This document shows, in pieces, positions 8,593-16,426 of a DNA stretch of 64,000 nucleotides. The first letter of the stretch is position 1. The number at the start of each line of letters is the position of its first letter. Origin of the DNA: Halorussus salilacus (GTDB lineage: Archaea; Halobacteriota; Halobacteria; Halobacteriales; Haladaptataceae). The stretch is from the NCBI RefSeq assembly GCF_024138125.1, contig NZ_CP099993.1, forward strand, positions 2,170,001 through 2,234,000, written 5' to 3'. The position numbers were made by a program, and so were the translations under genes. The notes beneath the pieces were generated by a model. The model saw nothing but the letters and a program-made list of their open reading frames with translations. It did not search any database and was not told the DNA's origin.

Positions 8593-8709
8593 CGCAGTTC
8601 TCCCTACGGCCCGAACGCGGATAAACTGGTCAGTGGGCCGCCAGAAACGGGGTTTCCCGGGAGAAACCGCTCGGGGGCGTTTATGTCCGTTCGGGTCCAA
8701 GCCCCGGCC
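8593..8709. promoter_or_regulatory. Divergent promoter region of the microprotein and HxlR genes
   Basis: The minus-strand TATA (AGTTTATCC, 8620-8629) faces the microprotein. The plus-strand TATA (GTTTATG, 8679-8685) is about 28 nt before the HxlR ATG at 8710. Between them is the dyad GGTTTC-CCGGGA-GAAACC (8651-8668), which is the best candidate operator for the winged-helix regulator. Confidence 0.5.
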
Positions 8710-9141
8710 ATGAACGGTCGCTCCGGCGGCGTCGACGCCGACGCCCCCCGAGACGACGACTGGCGGCGTACGTGGCACGCGATTCGAGACGTTCTGGGTT
8801 CGAAGTGGGCGTTCCACGTCGTCCGGGCGCTCGCGCGCGAGGAGCGGGGGTTCAACGACCTCAAGCGCGAACTCGACGGCGTCACCGCCAAGACGCTCTC
8901 CGGGCGGCTTCGGGAACTCCGGTGTCTGGGGTTCGTCGAGAAGGAGGTCCACGCGACCTCGCCCCCGACCACGACGTATCGACTGACCGACCACGGCGAG
9001 GACCTCGCCGCGATTCTGGCCGACGTGGAGTCGCTGGTCGAGGTGGTCGAGTGCGGAGACGGCGACTGTCCGGTTCCGGCCTCGGTCGGGGCGGCGTGCG
9101 AGACCGAGACGCCCCGCGATTCGTCGACCTGCGACTGTTAG
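8710..9141 (+). CDS. HxlR family regulator with Cys-rich tail
   Basis: 143 residues. Residues about 18-105 form a MarR/HxlR winged helix (WHAIRDVLGSKWAFHVVRAL, then FNDLKREL and TAKTLSGRLRELRCLGFVEKEV). The tail after residue 112 carries Cys at 115, 120, 130, 141 and 143 (CGDGDC ... CDC at the end), unusual for the family and suggesting sensing of metal or thiol stress. A frame opens further upstream, but the TATA box 25-31 nt before 8710 supports a leaderless start there. It overlaps the convergent HIT gene by 4 bp at its stop. Confidence 0.85.
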   Translation: MNGRSGGVDADAPRDDDWRRTWHAIRDVLGSKWAFHVVRALAREERGFNDLKRELDGVTAKTLSGRLRELRCLGFVEKEVHATSPPTTTYRLTDHGEDLAAILADVESLVEVVECGDGDCPVPASVGAACETETPRDSSTCDC

Positions 9142-9668
9142 AACTCGACCGCGCCGGTCTCGGAGACCGTCGCATCCTCCTGCTCGGCGAAGGCGTCGTG
9201 GAGTCGGTCGTAGGTGTCGTCGACCGCCTCCACGATGACCTTCGTGTCCGAGACGACGGGCATGAAGTTGGTGTCGCCCTCCCACCGCGGCACGACGTGG
9301 GTGTGGAGGTGGTCGCCGATTGACCCGCCCGCGCCCCGGCCGAGGTTGAGTCCGGCGTTGAATCCGTCGGGGTCGAGCGCCGCCTCCAGCGCGTCGAAGG
9401 TGCGTTGCTTGAGCCGCGCGTGGCCGAGCAGGACCTCCTCGGGGAGGTCGCGGTAGTCGCCGGTGTGGACGCGGGGGACGACCATCGCGTGACCGGGGTT
9501 GTAGGGGTAGTTGTTGAGCATCACGAACGCGTGGTCGCTCCGGGCGACCACGAGGTTCTCGCGGTCGTCCTCGCGCTCGGGGAACTCACAGAACACGCAC
9601 TCGACGTCGGGGTTCCCGTCGTCGCGTTCGACCCATTCGATGCGCCACGGTGCGAACACTTGGTCCAT
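9138..9668 (-). CDS. HIT family (histidine triad) nucleotide hydrolase or transferase
   Basis: 176 residues. The triad HLHTHVVPRW gives the catalytic His near residues 123-127, and CVFC at about 24-27 with a later His would bind zinc. FVMLNNYPYNPGHAMVVP is the typical early HIT block. Archaeal members hydrolyse or phosphorolyse dinucleoside polyphosphates or nucleoside phosphoramidates. The exact substrate is unknown. A TATA-like element (AAAGCTAAAG, about 9691-9700 on the minus strand) precedes the start at leaderless distance. Confidence 0.88.
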   Translation of the reverse strand: MDQVFAPWRIEWVERDDGNPDVECVFCEFPEREDDRENLVVARSDHAFVMLNNYPYNPGHAMVVPRVHTGDYRDLPEEVLLGHARLKQRTFDALEAALDPDGFNAGLNLGRGAGGSIGDHLHTHVVPRWEGDTNFMPVVSDTKVIVEAVDDTYDRLHDAFAEQEDATVSETGAVEF

Positions 9669-10083
9669 GTGGGGCGACTCGGACCCCGCGGCTTTAGCTT
9701 TCGGCGGTTCGTCGCCGACAGGACCGGCCGAAGTGCGACGTTACGACCGTCGCACGTCGAGTAATCCCCGATTAGCGACCGTTCAGCCGCGTTCCGCGCC
9801 CGCGACGGGGGCGGAACGCTCCGGAACCCGGGCGCTACCGGGGTCGCGGGACGGTTTCGCTGGTGTTCCGGACGACCCGTCTCGGTTCCGGCGGGTCCAC
9901 TACTGCCCGCCGGTCCGTCCGGTTCGAAACGCGTCTGCTCAGCGTTCGCTTCCCGTCGCCCGTCGGGCCTCTGGGACGTTCGTTTCCAGACCGGTATAAC
10001 TGGAACTACAGTACTAACCGAGGTGACACTGGTGGGACGGACCGCGGCCCGACGGGGCGGGTCCATCCGAGACGAACCGCCGA

Positions 10084-10117
10084 ACGCGGGCCGCTCGCGT
10101 TCGCGAGCGGCCCGCGT
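10084..10117. repeat. 16-bp inverted repeat, 2-nt loop
   Basis: ACGCGGGCCGCTCGCG and its exact complement flank TT, within the non-coding stretch upstream of the HIT gene. Confidence 0.85.
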
Positions 10118-10383
10118 CGGTCGCGAACTCGACCCTCCGGTTTCGTCGACGCGGTGGCGTAGACCCCTCGCTTCGCGCTCGACGCACCGAGAACCGGCCG
10201 GACCGTCCCGCTCGGACGTGTTATCGAACCGAGCGATGGGCCTCAGGCGGCCCGTCGGCCCGTTTCGGCCGGGTTCCCTCTCGAAACCCCCTGAGAACGT
10301 ATCATTGAAAATATAATTTATTACTATATAAAATCTTCGGCCGTTGTACGCCGTTTTTGTTTCATTACTTTCTCTAACGACTC

Positions 10384-10455
10384 TATAAACGGTTTGGATG
10401 GCTCTCGTCGTTTATCGGGGCAAAAACGCGTGACGTAACCGGGATAAACGGTTCG
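10384..10455 (+). promoter_or_regulatory. Three ATAAACG boxes
   Basis: TATAAACGGTTT (10384-10395), CGTTTATCGGGG (10409-10420, opposite strand) and GATAAACGGTTCG (10443-10455) share the core ATAAACG. Any could be a TATA element. The repetition in both orientations suggests sites for a regulator of the downstream zinc-ribbon gene. Confidence 0.35.
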
Positions 10456-10460
10456 AACGC

Positions 10461-10483
10461 CCCCCAACGGAAGGGGGTTTTTA
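10461..10483 (+). promoter_or_regulatory. C5/G5 stem followed by TTTTTA
   Basis: CCCCC-AACGGAA-GGGGG-TTTTTA has the form of an intrinsic terminator, but TTTTTAT can also serve as the TATA box for the gene starting at 10525. The two readings cannot be separated by eye. If it ends transcription, it would act as an attenuator of a transcript begun at the ATAAACG boxes. Confidence 0.35.
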
Positions 10484-10524
10484 TGCTCATATCAGCACAA
10501 GAAGAGACCGAGAGGAAAGTCATC

Positions 10525-10725
10525 ATGGCAACACAAAACCAGGGCTTCCAGGCAATCACGGAATCGTGCGACGAGTGCGAGCGCGAGACGCCACACGAGG
10601 TCTCCGTTCAGATCCGGACCGAGAGCCAGAAGCGCGAGAACGCGGAGTTCTCGCGCGAACCCTACCGGGTCACCGAATGCACGGTCTGCGGTGAGACGTC
10701 CAGCCAGCGGATGAACAACGCGTAA
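10525..10725 (+). CDS. Small zinc beta-ribbon protein
   Basis: 66 residues with two CxxC pairs, SCDECERE at 15-18 and TVCGE near 56-59 (preceded by Cys at 53). These are expected to hold one zinc ion in a small beta-ribbon; the rest is polar and acidic. Such proteins are widespread in haloarchaea and probably touch nucleic acid or a protein partner. An ATG 42 nt upstream is in frame, but I prefer 10525 because it lies shortly after a GAGAGGA ribosome-binding-like sequence and gives a compact domain. It is preceded by the AT-rich control region. Confidence 0.75.
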   Translation: MATQNQGFQAITESCDECERETPHEVSVQIRTESQKRENAEFSREPYRVTECTVCGETSSQRMNNA

Positions 10726-10890
10726 CGCCGCCGGAATCGGGAACAGGGGGACGGTCTCCGCGACGGGGAGGGGGGAGGGACCGCGGCCGCCGCGTCCGGT
10801 CTCCCGCTGTGCGCTTCGGAAGGGTCCCGCCCGCGACCGCTCGCTTCGAATCGCCGACTCGAACGACTGTTTGTTCAGGACTCGCGGTCT

Positions 10891-10923
10891 GCCGACCCGA
10901 GGCGCGCCGCGCCTCGGGTCGGC
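10891..10923. terminator. 15-bp hairpin between convergent genes
   Basis: GCCGACCCGAGGCGC and its exact complement flank GCC. It lies between the ends of the zinc-ribbon gene and map, where a bidirectional terminator would be expected. Confidence 0.5.
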
Positions 10924-10930
10924 CGCGGTA

Positions 10931-11827
10931 CTACTCCGTCGTCACTTCGCACCCGTCCTCGGTCACGATGACGGTGTGCTCTTTCTGGCTCACGAGGAAG
11001 CCGTCGTCCTCCTTGAGGACCGGGTAGCCGTGGACGATGTCGTTCATCTTGAGGCGTCGGAGCGCCATCTCCGCGCGCGAGGAGTCGAGCCACCGGGTGG
11101 CGAACGGGAGGGTCCGGAACTCCTCGGTGATCTGTTCGAGGACCTTCCGGGCCTGCCGGTCGCGGACCGACCCCTCGCGTTCGAGCGCGAATATCTCCTC
11201 GTCGCTGCCCTCCGAGACCTTGCCGGTGCCGTCGGTGGCGAACGGTTCGATGGCGACCACGTCGCCGACTTCGAGCTCGACGCCCTGCGAGACCGCCCGG
11301 TTCGGGATGTTGGGCGCGACGTGTTGCTGGTACTGGTCGAGGCCGTGGCCAGTGAGGTTCACCACTGGGTTGTAGCCGTAGCCGTCGATGACCGACTCGA
11401 TCTCCGCGCCGATGTCGCCGGTCTCGACGCCGGGTTCGACGAGGTCGAGCGCGGCGTCGAGCGCCTCCGCGCTGGCCTCCTCGAGTTCGGGGTTGCCCGA
11501 GAGGTCGACCGTGACGGCGGTGTCGGCGATCCAGCCGTCGACGTGGACGCCGATGTCGAGGTTCACCATCTCCTCGCCGAACTCGGTGTCGTCGTCGATG
11601 CTCGGCGTGGCGTGGGCGGCCTCCTCGTCGACGCTGATGTTGACCGGGAACGCGGGTTCGCCGCCGAGTTCGCGGATGCGGTCCTCGGCGTACTCGGCCA
11701 CGTCGAGGTGGCTCGCGCCGACTTCCACCCGGTCGGCGGCCTCCTCGCGCACCTGCGCGAGAATCTCGCCCGCCTCGCGGTGCTTCTCGTACTTCTCGGC
11801 TTCGAGGTCGACCTGGCTGTCGCTCAT
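10931..11827 (-). CDS. map: Methionine aminopeptidase, type II
   Basis: 298 residues, the length of archaeal type II MetAP. It removes the initiator methionine from new proteins in the cytoplasm. The metal ligands are visible in order: NLDIGVHVDGWIADTAVTVDL (two Asp), NLTGHGLDQYQQH (His), IEPFATDG (Glu) and EHTVIVTEDG (Glu). The start at 11827 gives the standard N-terminus. The longer upstream frame runs through a perfect palindrome and is not coding. Confidence 0.93.
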   Translation of the reverse strand: MSDSQVDLEAEKYEKHREAGEILAQVREEAADRVEVGASHLDVAEYAEDRIRELGGEPAFPVNISVDEEAAHATPSIDDDTEFGEEMVNLDIGVHVDGWIADTAVTVDLSGNPELEEASAEALDAALDLVEPGVETGDIGAEIESVIDGYGYNPVVNLTGHGLDQYQQHVAPNIPNRAVSQGVELEVGDVVAIEPFATDGTGKVSEGSDEEIFALEREGSVRDRQARKVLEQITEEFRTLPFATRWLDSSRAEMALRRLKMNDIVHGYPVLKEDDGFLVSQKEHTVIVTEDGCEVTTE

Positions 11828-11865
11828 GCCCGTCCGTTGGCCCGAACGCGGGAAAGAGTTTGCGT

Positions 11866-11905
11866 CTCGACCCGTCTCGCCGACCGGTCGGCGAGACGGG
11901 TCGAG
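11866..11905. repeat. Perfect 40-bp palindrome
   Basis: CTCGACCCGTCTCGCCGACC and its exact complement with no loop, 39 bp upstream of the map start, in the divergent region before the acidic secreted-protein gene. No transcript should end here. Confidence 0.9.
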
Positions 11906-12066
11906 CGCGCCGTTGGCGGTGGTGAAACCGGCCTGACGCGGCCGGACACGTCTCTGGGCGTCCACATGTCACCGATGCGGTTAAGGCCGTCGTACCTGTG
12001 ACGTAACTCCCCGGTAACGCCGGTAATAGGCCGTCAACGCCCCAAACGGTCCGAAACGGTTGGTCC

Positions 12067-12077
12067 GGTTTATTGGC
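12067..12077 (+). promoter_or_regulatory. TATA box of the acidic repeat protein gene
   Basis: GGTTTATTGGC lies 27-37 nt before the ATG at 12104, consistent with a leaderless or nearly leaderless transcript. Confidence 0.55.
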
Positions 12078-12103
12078 GCGTCTGCCGATATGACTGCCCG
12101 CCT

Positions 12104-14239
12104 ATGCAACGAGAGACTGGCGCAGTGTTGATGGCCGCACTCCTGATGCTCGCTGGCGTTCCACTGGCGGCGATGGGTGGGTCGTCGACGAGCGAGACGA
12201 CAGCGGAGAACGGCGTAACACTTCAAGACACGACCGTCGAGCGGCTCGAACTGGCGAACGCCACGGTCGAGAACGCGACCATCGAGGAGATGCAGGTCGA
12301 CACCGTGGAGCTCGAGAGCCGAAACGAGACGCTGGAGAACGGGACGCTCCAGAACGCCACGCTCGGGGGGATGTCCTTCGAGAACGTGACGATGGAGAGC
12401 CTCGACACCGACGACGAGACGCTCTCGGGGCAACTGAGCGGCAACGCCTCCGTCGAAGAGGCCACCGTTCAGGACCTGACCATCGAGCAGATGAACGTCT
12501 CCCAGCTCACCGTCGAGTCGCTCGAAGTCGCGGGTGAGGAGGGCGAACAGACGACGACCGCCGAGGAGGACGAAGAGACCACGACCGAGGAAGACGCTGA
12601 GGAAGAAGACGAGGAGACCACGACCGAGGAAGACGCTGAGGAAGAAGACGAGGAGACCACGACCGAGGAAGAGGACGACGGCCTCGGTGAGGACGAAGAG
12701 GAAGAGACCACGACCGAGGAGGAGAACGGCGACGAGCTCGGTGACGAAGAGGACGAGGAGACCACGACCGAAGAAGACGAGGCCGCGCTTCAGGACGAGG
12801 ACGAAGAGACGACCACCGAAGAAGAGGACGCTGAGGAAGACGAGGAGACCACTACGGAGGAAGAGGACGCTGAAGAGGACGAGGAGACGACCACCGAAGA
12901 AGAGGACGCTGAAGAGGACGAGACCACGACCGAGGAAGAAGACGAAGAGACGACCACCGAAGCGGACGCCGAGGCCGACCAGCAGATGGACTCGGTCGAG
13001 GTCGGTAGCGCGACCATCCAGAGCGTCGACGTTCAGGAGATGACCATCTCGAACCTGACGGTCGAGAACCTCGACACCGGTATCGAGGTCGAAGAGATGA
13101 CGCCCGAAGAGACGACGACCGCCGAAGACGAGGAGACCACGACCGAGGAAGAGGACGCTGAAGAGGACGAAGAGACCACGACTGAGGAAGAGGACGCTGA
13201 GGAAGACGAGGAGACGACCACCGAGGAAGAGGACGCTGAGGAGGACGAAGAGACGACGACCACAGAAGAGGACGCTGAGGAAGAAGACGAAGAGACCACG
13301 ACGACCGAAGAAGAAGCCGCGCTCCAGGACGAGGACGAAGAGACGACCACCGAAGAAGAGGACGCTGAGGAAGACGAAGAGACCACGACTGAGGAAGAGG
13401 ACGCTGAAGAAGACGAAGAGACCACGACTGAGGAAGAGGACGCTGAAGAAGACGAAGAGACGACCACCGAAGAAGAAGACGCTGAAGAAGACGAGCAGGA
13501 CGGCACGGTCGTCGAGAGCGTCTCCGTCGAGAACGTGACCATCGACGACGCGACGGTCGGCTCGGCGTCGGCCGAGGAGTCGAGCGTCGACGAGGGCGAG
13601 GTCGCGCTCGTCACGATACAGGACCTCTCCGCGCCGTCGGAGGTCCAGCAGGGCGAGAACTACACCGTCGAAGCCACCGTCGCCAATCAGGGCCCCGACC
13701 AGTCGGTCCAGCAGGTGTCCTACCGCATCGAGGGCAACGTGATCGACTCCGATCTGGTTCAGGTCCCCGGCGGTAGCTCGACCACGGTGTCGTTCAACAT
13801 CACCGAGGCCGACATCGGCTCGTTCCCCGACGGCACGTACGAGCACGGCGTGTACACCGTCGGAGCCAACCAGTCGGGCAATCTGACCATCGCGTCGGCC
13901 GAGGAGACGACCGAGGAAACCGAGACGACCGCGGAGGAGACCACCGAAGAGGAGACCACCGAAGAGGAGACCACCGAAGAGGAAACCCCTGAGGAAGAGA
14001 CCACGACCGAGGAAGACGAGGAGGGCGACGAAGCGGGTGAAGACGAGGAAGAGACCACGACCGAAGAGGACGACGAAGCGGGTGAAGACGAGGAAGAGAC
14101 CACGACCGAAGAGGACGACGAAGCGGGTGAAGACGAGGAAGAGACCACGACCGAAGAGGACGACGAAGCGGGTGAAGACGAGGAAGAGACCACGACCGAA
14201 GAGGACGAGGAATCCGCTTCGCTGGCCATCGAGGCCTGA
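12104..14239 (+). CDS. Secreted Glu/Asp/Thr-repeat protein with CARDB-like domain
   Basis: 711 residues. Residues 1-25 are a Sec-type signal (MQRETGAVLMAALLMLAGVPLAAMG). Residues about 40-143, 294-332 and 466-500 are short beta-strand repeats of the form VENxTIxxMxVxxLxVE. They are separated by three very acidic low-complexity blocks (144-290, 334-465, 601-705) built from EEDEETTTEE-like units. Residues about 500-597 look like a CARDB or bacterial-Ig adhesion domain (ENYTVEATVANQGPDQSVQQVSYRI). There is no visible membrane anchor or PGF-type sorting signal. It probably lies in or outside the cell envelope. The repeats come from tandem 24-36-bp DNA units, so length should vary between strains. 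Confidence 0.8.
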   Translation: MQRETGAVLMAALLMLAGVPLAAMGGSSTSETTAENGVTLQDTTVERLELANATVENATIEEMQVDTVELESRNETLENGTLQNATLGGMSFENVTMESLDTDDETLSGQLSGNASVEEATVQDLTIEQMNVSQLTVESLEVAGEEGEQTTTAEEDEETTTEEDAEEEDEETTTEEDAEEEDEETTTEEEDDGLGEDEEEETTTEEENGDELGDEEDEETTTEEDEAALQDEDEETTTEEEDAEEDEETTTEEEDAEEDEETTTEEEDAEEDETTTEEEDEETTTEADAEADQQMDSVEVGSATIQSVDVQEMTISNLTVENLDTGIEVEEMTPEETTTAEDEETTTEEEDAEEDEETTTEEEDAEEDEETTTEEEDAEEDEETTTTEEDAEEEDEETTTTEEEAALQDEDEETTTEEEDAEEDEETTTEEEDAEEDEETTTEEEDAEEDEETTTEEEDAEEDEQDGTVVESVSVENVTIDDATVGSASAEESSVDEGEVALVTIQDLSAPSEVQQGENYTVEATVANQGPDQSVQQVSYRIEGNVIDSDLVQVPGGSSTTVSFNITEADIGSFPDGTYEHGVYTVGANQSGNLTIASAEETTEETETTAEETTEEETTEEETTEEETPEEETTTEEDEEGDEAGEDEEETTTEEDDEAGEDEEETTTEEDDEAGEDEEETTTEEDDEAGEDEEETTTEEDEESASLAIEA
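12535..14220 (+). repeat. Tandem acidic-repeat DNA inside the secreted protein gene
   Basis: Three clusters (about 12535-12975, 13105-13500, 13905-14220) of degenerate GAGGAAGACGCTGAGGAAGA and GAGACCACGACCGAAGAG units. The last cluster contains four near-identical 42-bp copies of GACGACGAAGCGGGTGAAGA-type sequence. They encode the E/D/T blocks. Confidence 0.85.
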
Positions 14240-14308
14240 CGCGGCTTCCGGACGACCGACATTTCGCGCTATTTTTCACCGACCGCGCCCCGGAGTCGCG
14301 TCGCTCGA

Positions 14309-15160
14309 CTACTCGCCGACCGCGGTCTGCATCTCGTCGCTGTTGAACGCGCTTCCCGCCTCACCGTCGGTGTCGAGGACGATGACCCCGGCCGACGACC
14401 CCGTGAGCTCGCCGAACTCCGCGATGGCGCGGTCGGCGGCCTCCTGGGCGGAGTGGCCGGTTTCGAGGTGGCGGACCGCCCGCCGGGTGAGCGTCGCCTT
14501 CGCGATGTCCTCGCCCGCGCCGGTGGCGCTGGCCGCGCCCGCGGGGCCAGCGTAGAACCCGCTCCCGATCTGGGGCACGTCGCCGACTCGCCCCGCCAGC
14601 GCGAGCCACCGGCCGCCCGTGGAGGTCGCGGCCGCGAAGTCGTCGCCGTCGTAGGCGACTGCTCCTACGGTATCCGAACCACCGAACTTCTCGCGGAGCC
14701 AGTCGAGGTGGTCGCTGGGCGACCCCTCGGGCGTCGAGTCGAGGTCCTCCCAGCGCTCGCGGGTCTTCTCCGTCCAGAGGTCGACGCCCGTCTCGACCCC
14801 CAAATCCGCGGCGAGGTCGACCGCGTGGTCACCCGAGACGAGAACGTGGGGGGTCTCTTCCATCACGACCCTGGCGGCGCGTATCGCGTGCTCGACGCCC
14901 TCCATCGAGCAGGCCGCCCCGGCGTCGCGGTCGCTGGTCATCACGCCCGCGTCGGTCCGGACCGCGCCGTCGCTCTGGACCGCGCCGCCGACCCCGGCGT
15001 TGAATCTGGGCGAGGATTCGAGGACGCAGACCGCGTCCTCGACCGCGTCGACGACCGACGAGGCCGCCGCGCCGGTCGCGGCGGCCTCGTCGAGGACCGC
15101 CTGTCTGGGTTCCGGTTCGTCGGGAGCGCTCCCGGCCCCGCCGTGGACGATGACCTTCAT
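14309..15160 (-). CDS. Isoaspartyl peptidase/plant-type L-asparaginase (Ntn hydrolase)
   Basis: 283 residues. The N-terminus MKVIVHGGAGS and the block RFNAGVGGAVQSDGAVRTDAGVM are typical of the family. Autoproteolysis is expected before the Thr of GSDTVGAVAYD (near residue 163), which becomes the nucleophile of the small subunit; GSGFYAGPAGAASATGAGE is the substrate loop. The enzyme cleaves beta-aspartyl dipeptides and often asparagine. It is a single gene on the minus strand, 69 bp from the end of the acidic-protein gene. Confidence 0.88.
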   Translation of the reverse strand: MKVIVHGGAGSAPDEPEPRQAVLDEAAATGAAASSVVDAVEDAVCVLESSPRFNAGVGGAVQSDGAVRTDAGVMTSDRDAGAACSMEGVEHAIRAARVVMEETPHVLVSGDHAVDLAADLGVETGVDLWTEKTRERWEDLDSTPEGSPSDHLDWLREKFGGSDTVGAVAYDGDDFAAATSTGGRWLALAGRVGDVPQIGSGFYAGPAGAASATGAGEDIAKATLTRRAVRHLETGHSAQEAADRAIAEFGELTGSSAGVIVLDTDGEAGSAFNSDEMQTAVGE

Positions 15161-15212
15161 GCGAGTGGGTGGTTCGAGCGAGGCCTTAAATTCCGGCCAA
15201 TCGGCAGTCCGG

Positions 15213-15249
15213 GCGGTCGAGCGCGCGCCGTCGGCGCGCGCTCGACCGC
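15213..15249. repeat. 18-bp inverted repeat, 1-nt loop
   Basis: GCGGTCGAGCGCGCGCCG and its exact complement are separated by one T. It lies after the end of the 3-helix membrane protein gene (15315, minus) and 53 bp upstream of the isoaspartyl peptidase start, so it may serve as a terminator. Confidence 0.85.
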
Positions 15250-15314
15250 GGTGGGTCGGGCGATGGGTCCGGCGGGTCGCCGACCGCGGGCGTCGCGAGG
15301 AGTCCCGACCGCGG

Positions 15315-15632
15315 TCACTGCGCCCGCTCTATCTCGACCTCGTCGGGCGCTGGCATCCAGAAGATGTCGAGCGACAGCGCAAGCATGAACGGGAGGACCC
15401 ACACGAGGATGAGTGCGGTCCCGCGGTCGGTTCCGGCCCCGCCGAAGCCGACGACCCCCGACAGCACGAGGGTAGTCACCATGTAGATGAGCGGGACGAA
15501 TATCGCGGTGTATATCGCCGCACCCCACGTCGTCGTGAGTCGCAGGCGGAAGAATCGGATGGCGACCGCCGCGACGACGGTGTTGACGACGATGAGTATC
15601 AGGAAGCCGATTGCGGTCGCGGCCGAGGGCAT
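15315..15632 (-). CDS. Small membrane protein, three helices
   Basis: 105 residues with membrane segments at about 5-25, 38-62 and 74-95 and a short acidic C-terminal tail (DEVEIERAQ). I do not recognise a family. Codon use and the short spacing to neighbours on the same strand indicate a real gene. Nothing in the sequence shows its role. Confidence 0.65.
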   Translation of the reverse strand: MPSAATAIGFLILIVVNTVVAAVAIRFFRLRLTTTWGAAIYTAIFVPLIYMVTTLVLSGVVGFGGAGTDRGTALILVWVLPFMLALSLDIFWMPAPDEVEIERAQ

Positions 15633-15687
15633 TGCTACCCGAGTCTTGGGGTCGGGCGCTCTTGTGACTACCGGATTCGAGACACCC

Positions 15688-16380
15688 TCAGAAGGTGACG
15701 TCGTCGTACTCGACCCCGGGAATCAGCGTCGAGATGCCGCGTTCGGCCGAATCGAACTGGTCTCTGGTGACGACCCACTCGTGGTGGGCGACCACCGCTC
15801 TCTCATCGCGCTTTCGGCTCGGAACCGTGGGTGGCGAACCGTAGTATGCGCCGCCGTATCGAGCGACGAACCGTTCGAGCGCGCGCCGCGACCGTTCGTT
15901 CGACGGCAAACACCCCACGGCGATGTAGGGAGCCGTCAACGACTCGAAGGCGACGTGGGTGAGTGCGTCGGTCACCTCCCTGCTGAATCCGCGACCCCAG
16001 TGGGACTTGCAGAGCCAGAGACCGAACTCGGCTTCGCCGTCGTCACCGATTTCGAGACAGGTCGTGCCGACGTATTCGCCGTCTACGTCCACGACGTACT
16101 CGAAGAACTCCCCGCGCTCCCACTGCTCGACCTTCTCGTCGAGGTACGCCCGCGTCTCGGCCTCGTCGGCGTGGGCGTCCCAGCCGCACAGCTCGAACAC
16201 CTCGTCGGCGTGGGCCCCGTCCCTGAACAGGTCGTGGACTCGACCGAACTCGACGGTGTCCGGATGGGCGCGGTGCAGAACGAGCCTATCGGTCGACAGC
16301 CGGGTCGGGGGTCCCGGGTCGTCGCTTCGGAGGCCGTCGGCATCGAGAGTGTCCACTTCCGCGTTCGGATGCGGTTCCAT
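15688..16380 (-). CDS. GNAT acetyltransferase, RimJ/RimL-like
   Basis: 230 residues. It opens with the substrate-side motif LSTDRLVLHRA, characteristic of ribosomal-protein or spermidine-type acetyltransferases, and contains the acetyl-CoA loop WLCKSHWGRGFSREVTDAL followed by VGCLPSNERSRRALERF. The substrate is unknown. I start at the ATG at 16380 rather than an in-frame one 24 nt earlier, because the RimJ-type proteins begin shortly before the LSTDRL block. Confidence 0.8.
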   Translation of the reverse strand: MEPHPNAEVDTLDADGLRSDDPGPPTRLSTDRLVLHRAHPDTVEFGRVHDLFRDGAHADEVFELCGWDAHADEAETRAYLDEKVEQWERGEFFEYVVDVDGEYVGTTCLEIGDDGEAEFGLWLCKSHWGRGFSREVTDALTHVAFESLTAPYIAVGCLPSNERSRRALERFVARYGGAYYGSPPTVPSRKRDERAVVAHHEWVVTRDQFDSAERGISTLIPGVEYDDVTF

Positions 16381-16426
16381 GCGTGGCGTTCTCACCGAGG
16401 GCACAAGAAACGTCGGGCGACTGACC

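Larger units (their letters stand above)
9669..10524. other. Long non-coding region with AT-rich core
   Basis: No convincing gene or tRNA is seen in 856 bp. The right half holds an AT-rich stretch (10297-10335) in otherwise GC-rich DNA and three ATAAACG boxes (10384-10395, 10409-10420 inverted, 10443-10455). It ends in a C5/G5 hairpin followed by TTTTTA (10461-10483) just before the small zinc-ribbon gene. Confidence 0.5.

Noticed and set aside
9938-10456. tRNA T-loop-like GGTTCGAA sequences
   Set aside because: No acceptor stem, anticodon arm or CCA-compatible pairing could be built around them; other GGTTCGAA matches lie in protein genes.
10291-10490. Replication origin because of the AT-rich stretch
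   Set aside because: No orc1/cdc6 gene nearby and no recognisable origin-recognition-box set.
10483-10524. Earlier ATG for the small zinc-ribbon protein
   Set aside because: It lies inside the TTTTTATG element and adds 14 residues with no family support; the ATG at 10525 follows a GAGAGGA.
12535-14220. CRISPR-like appearance of repeats
   Set aside because: The units are contiguous, in frame and coding for acidic low-complexity protein; there are no unique spacers.
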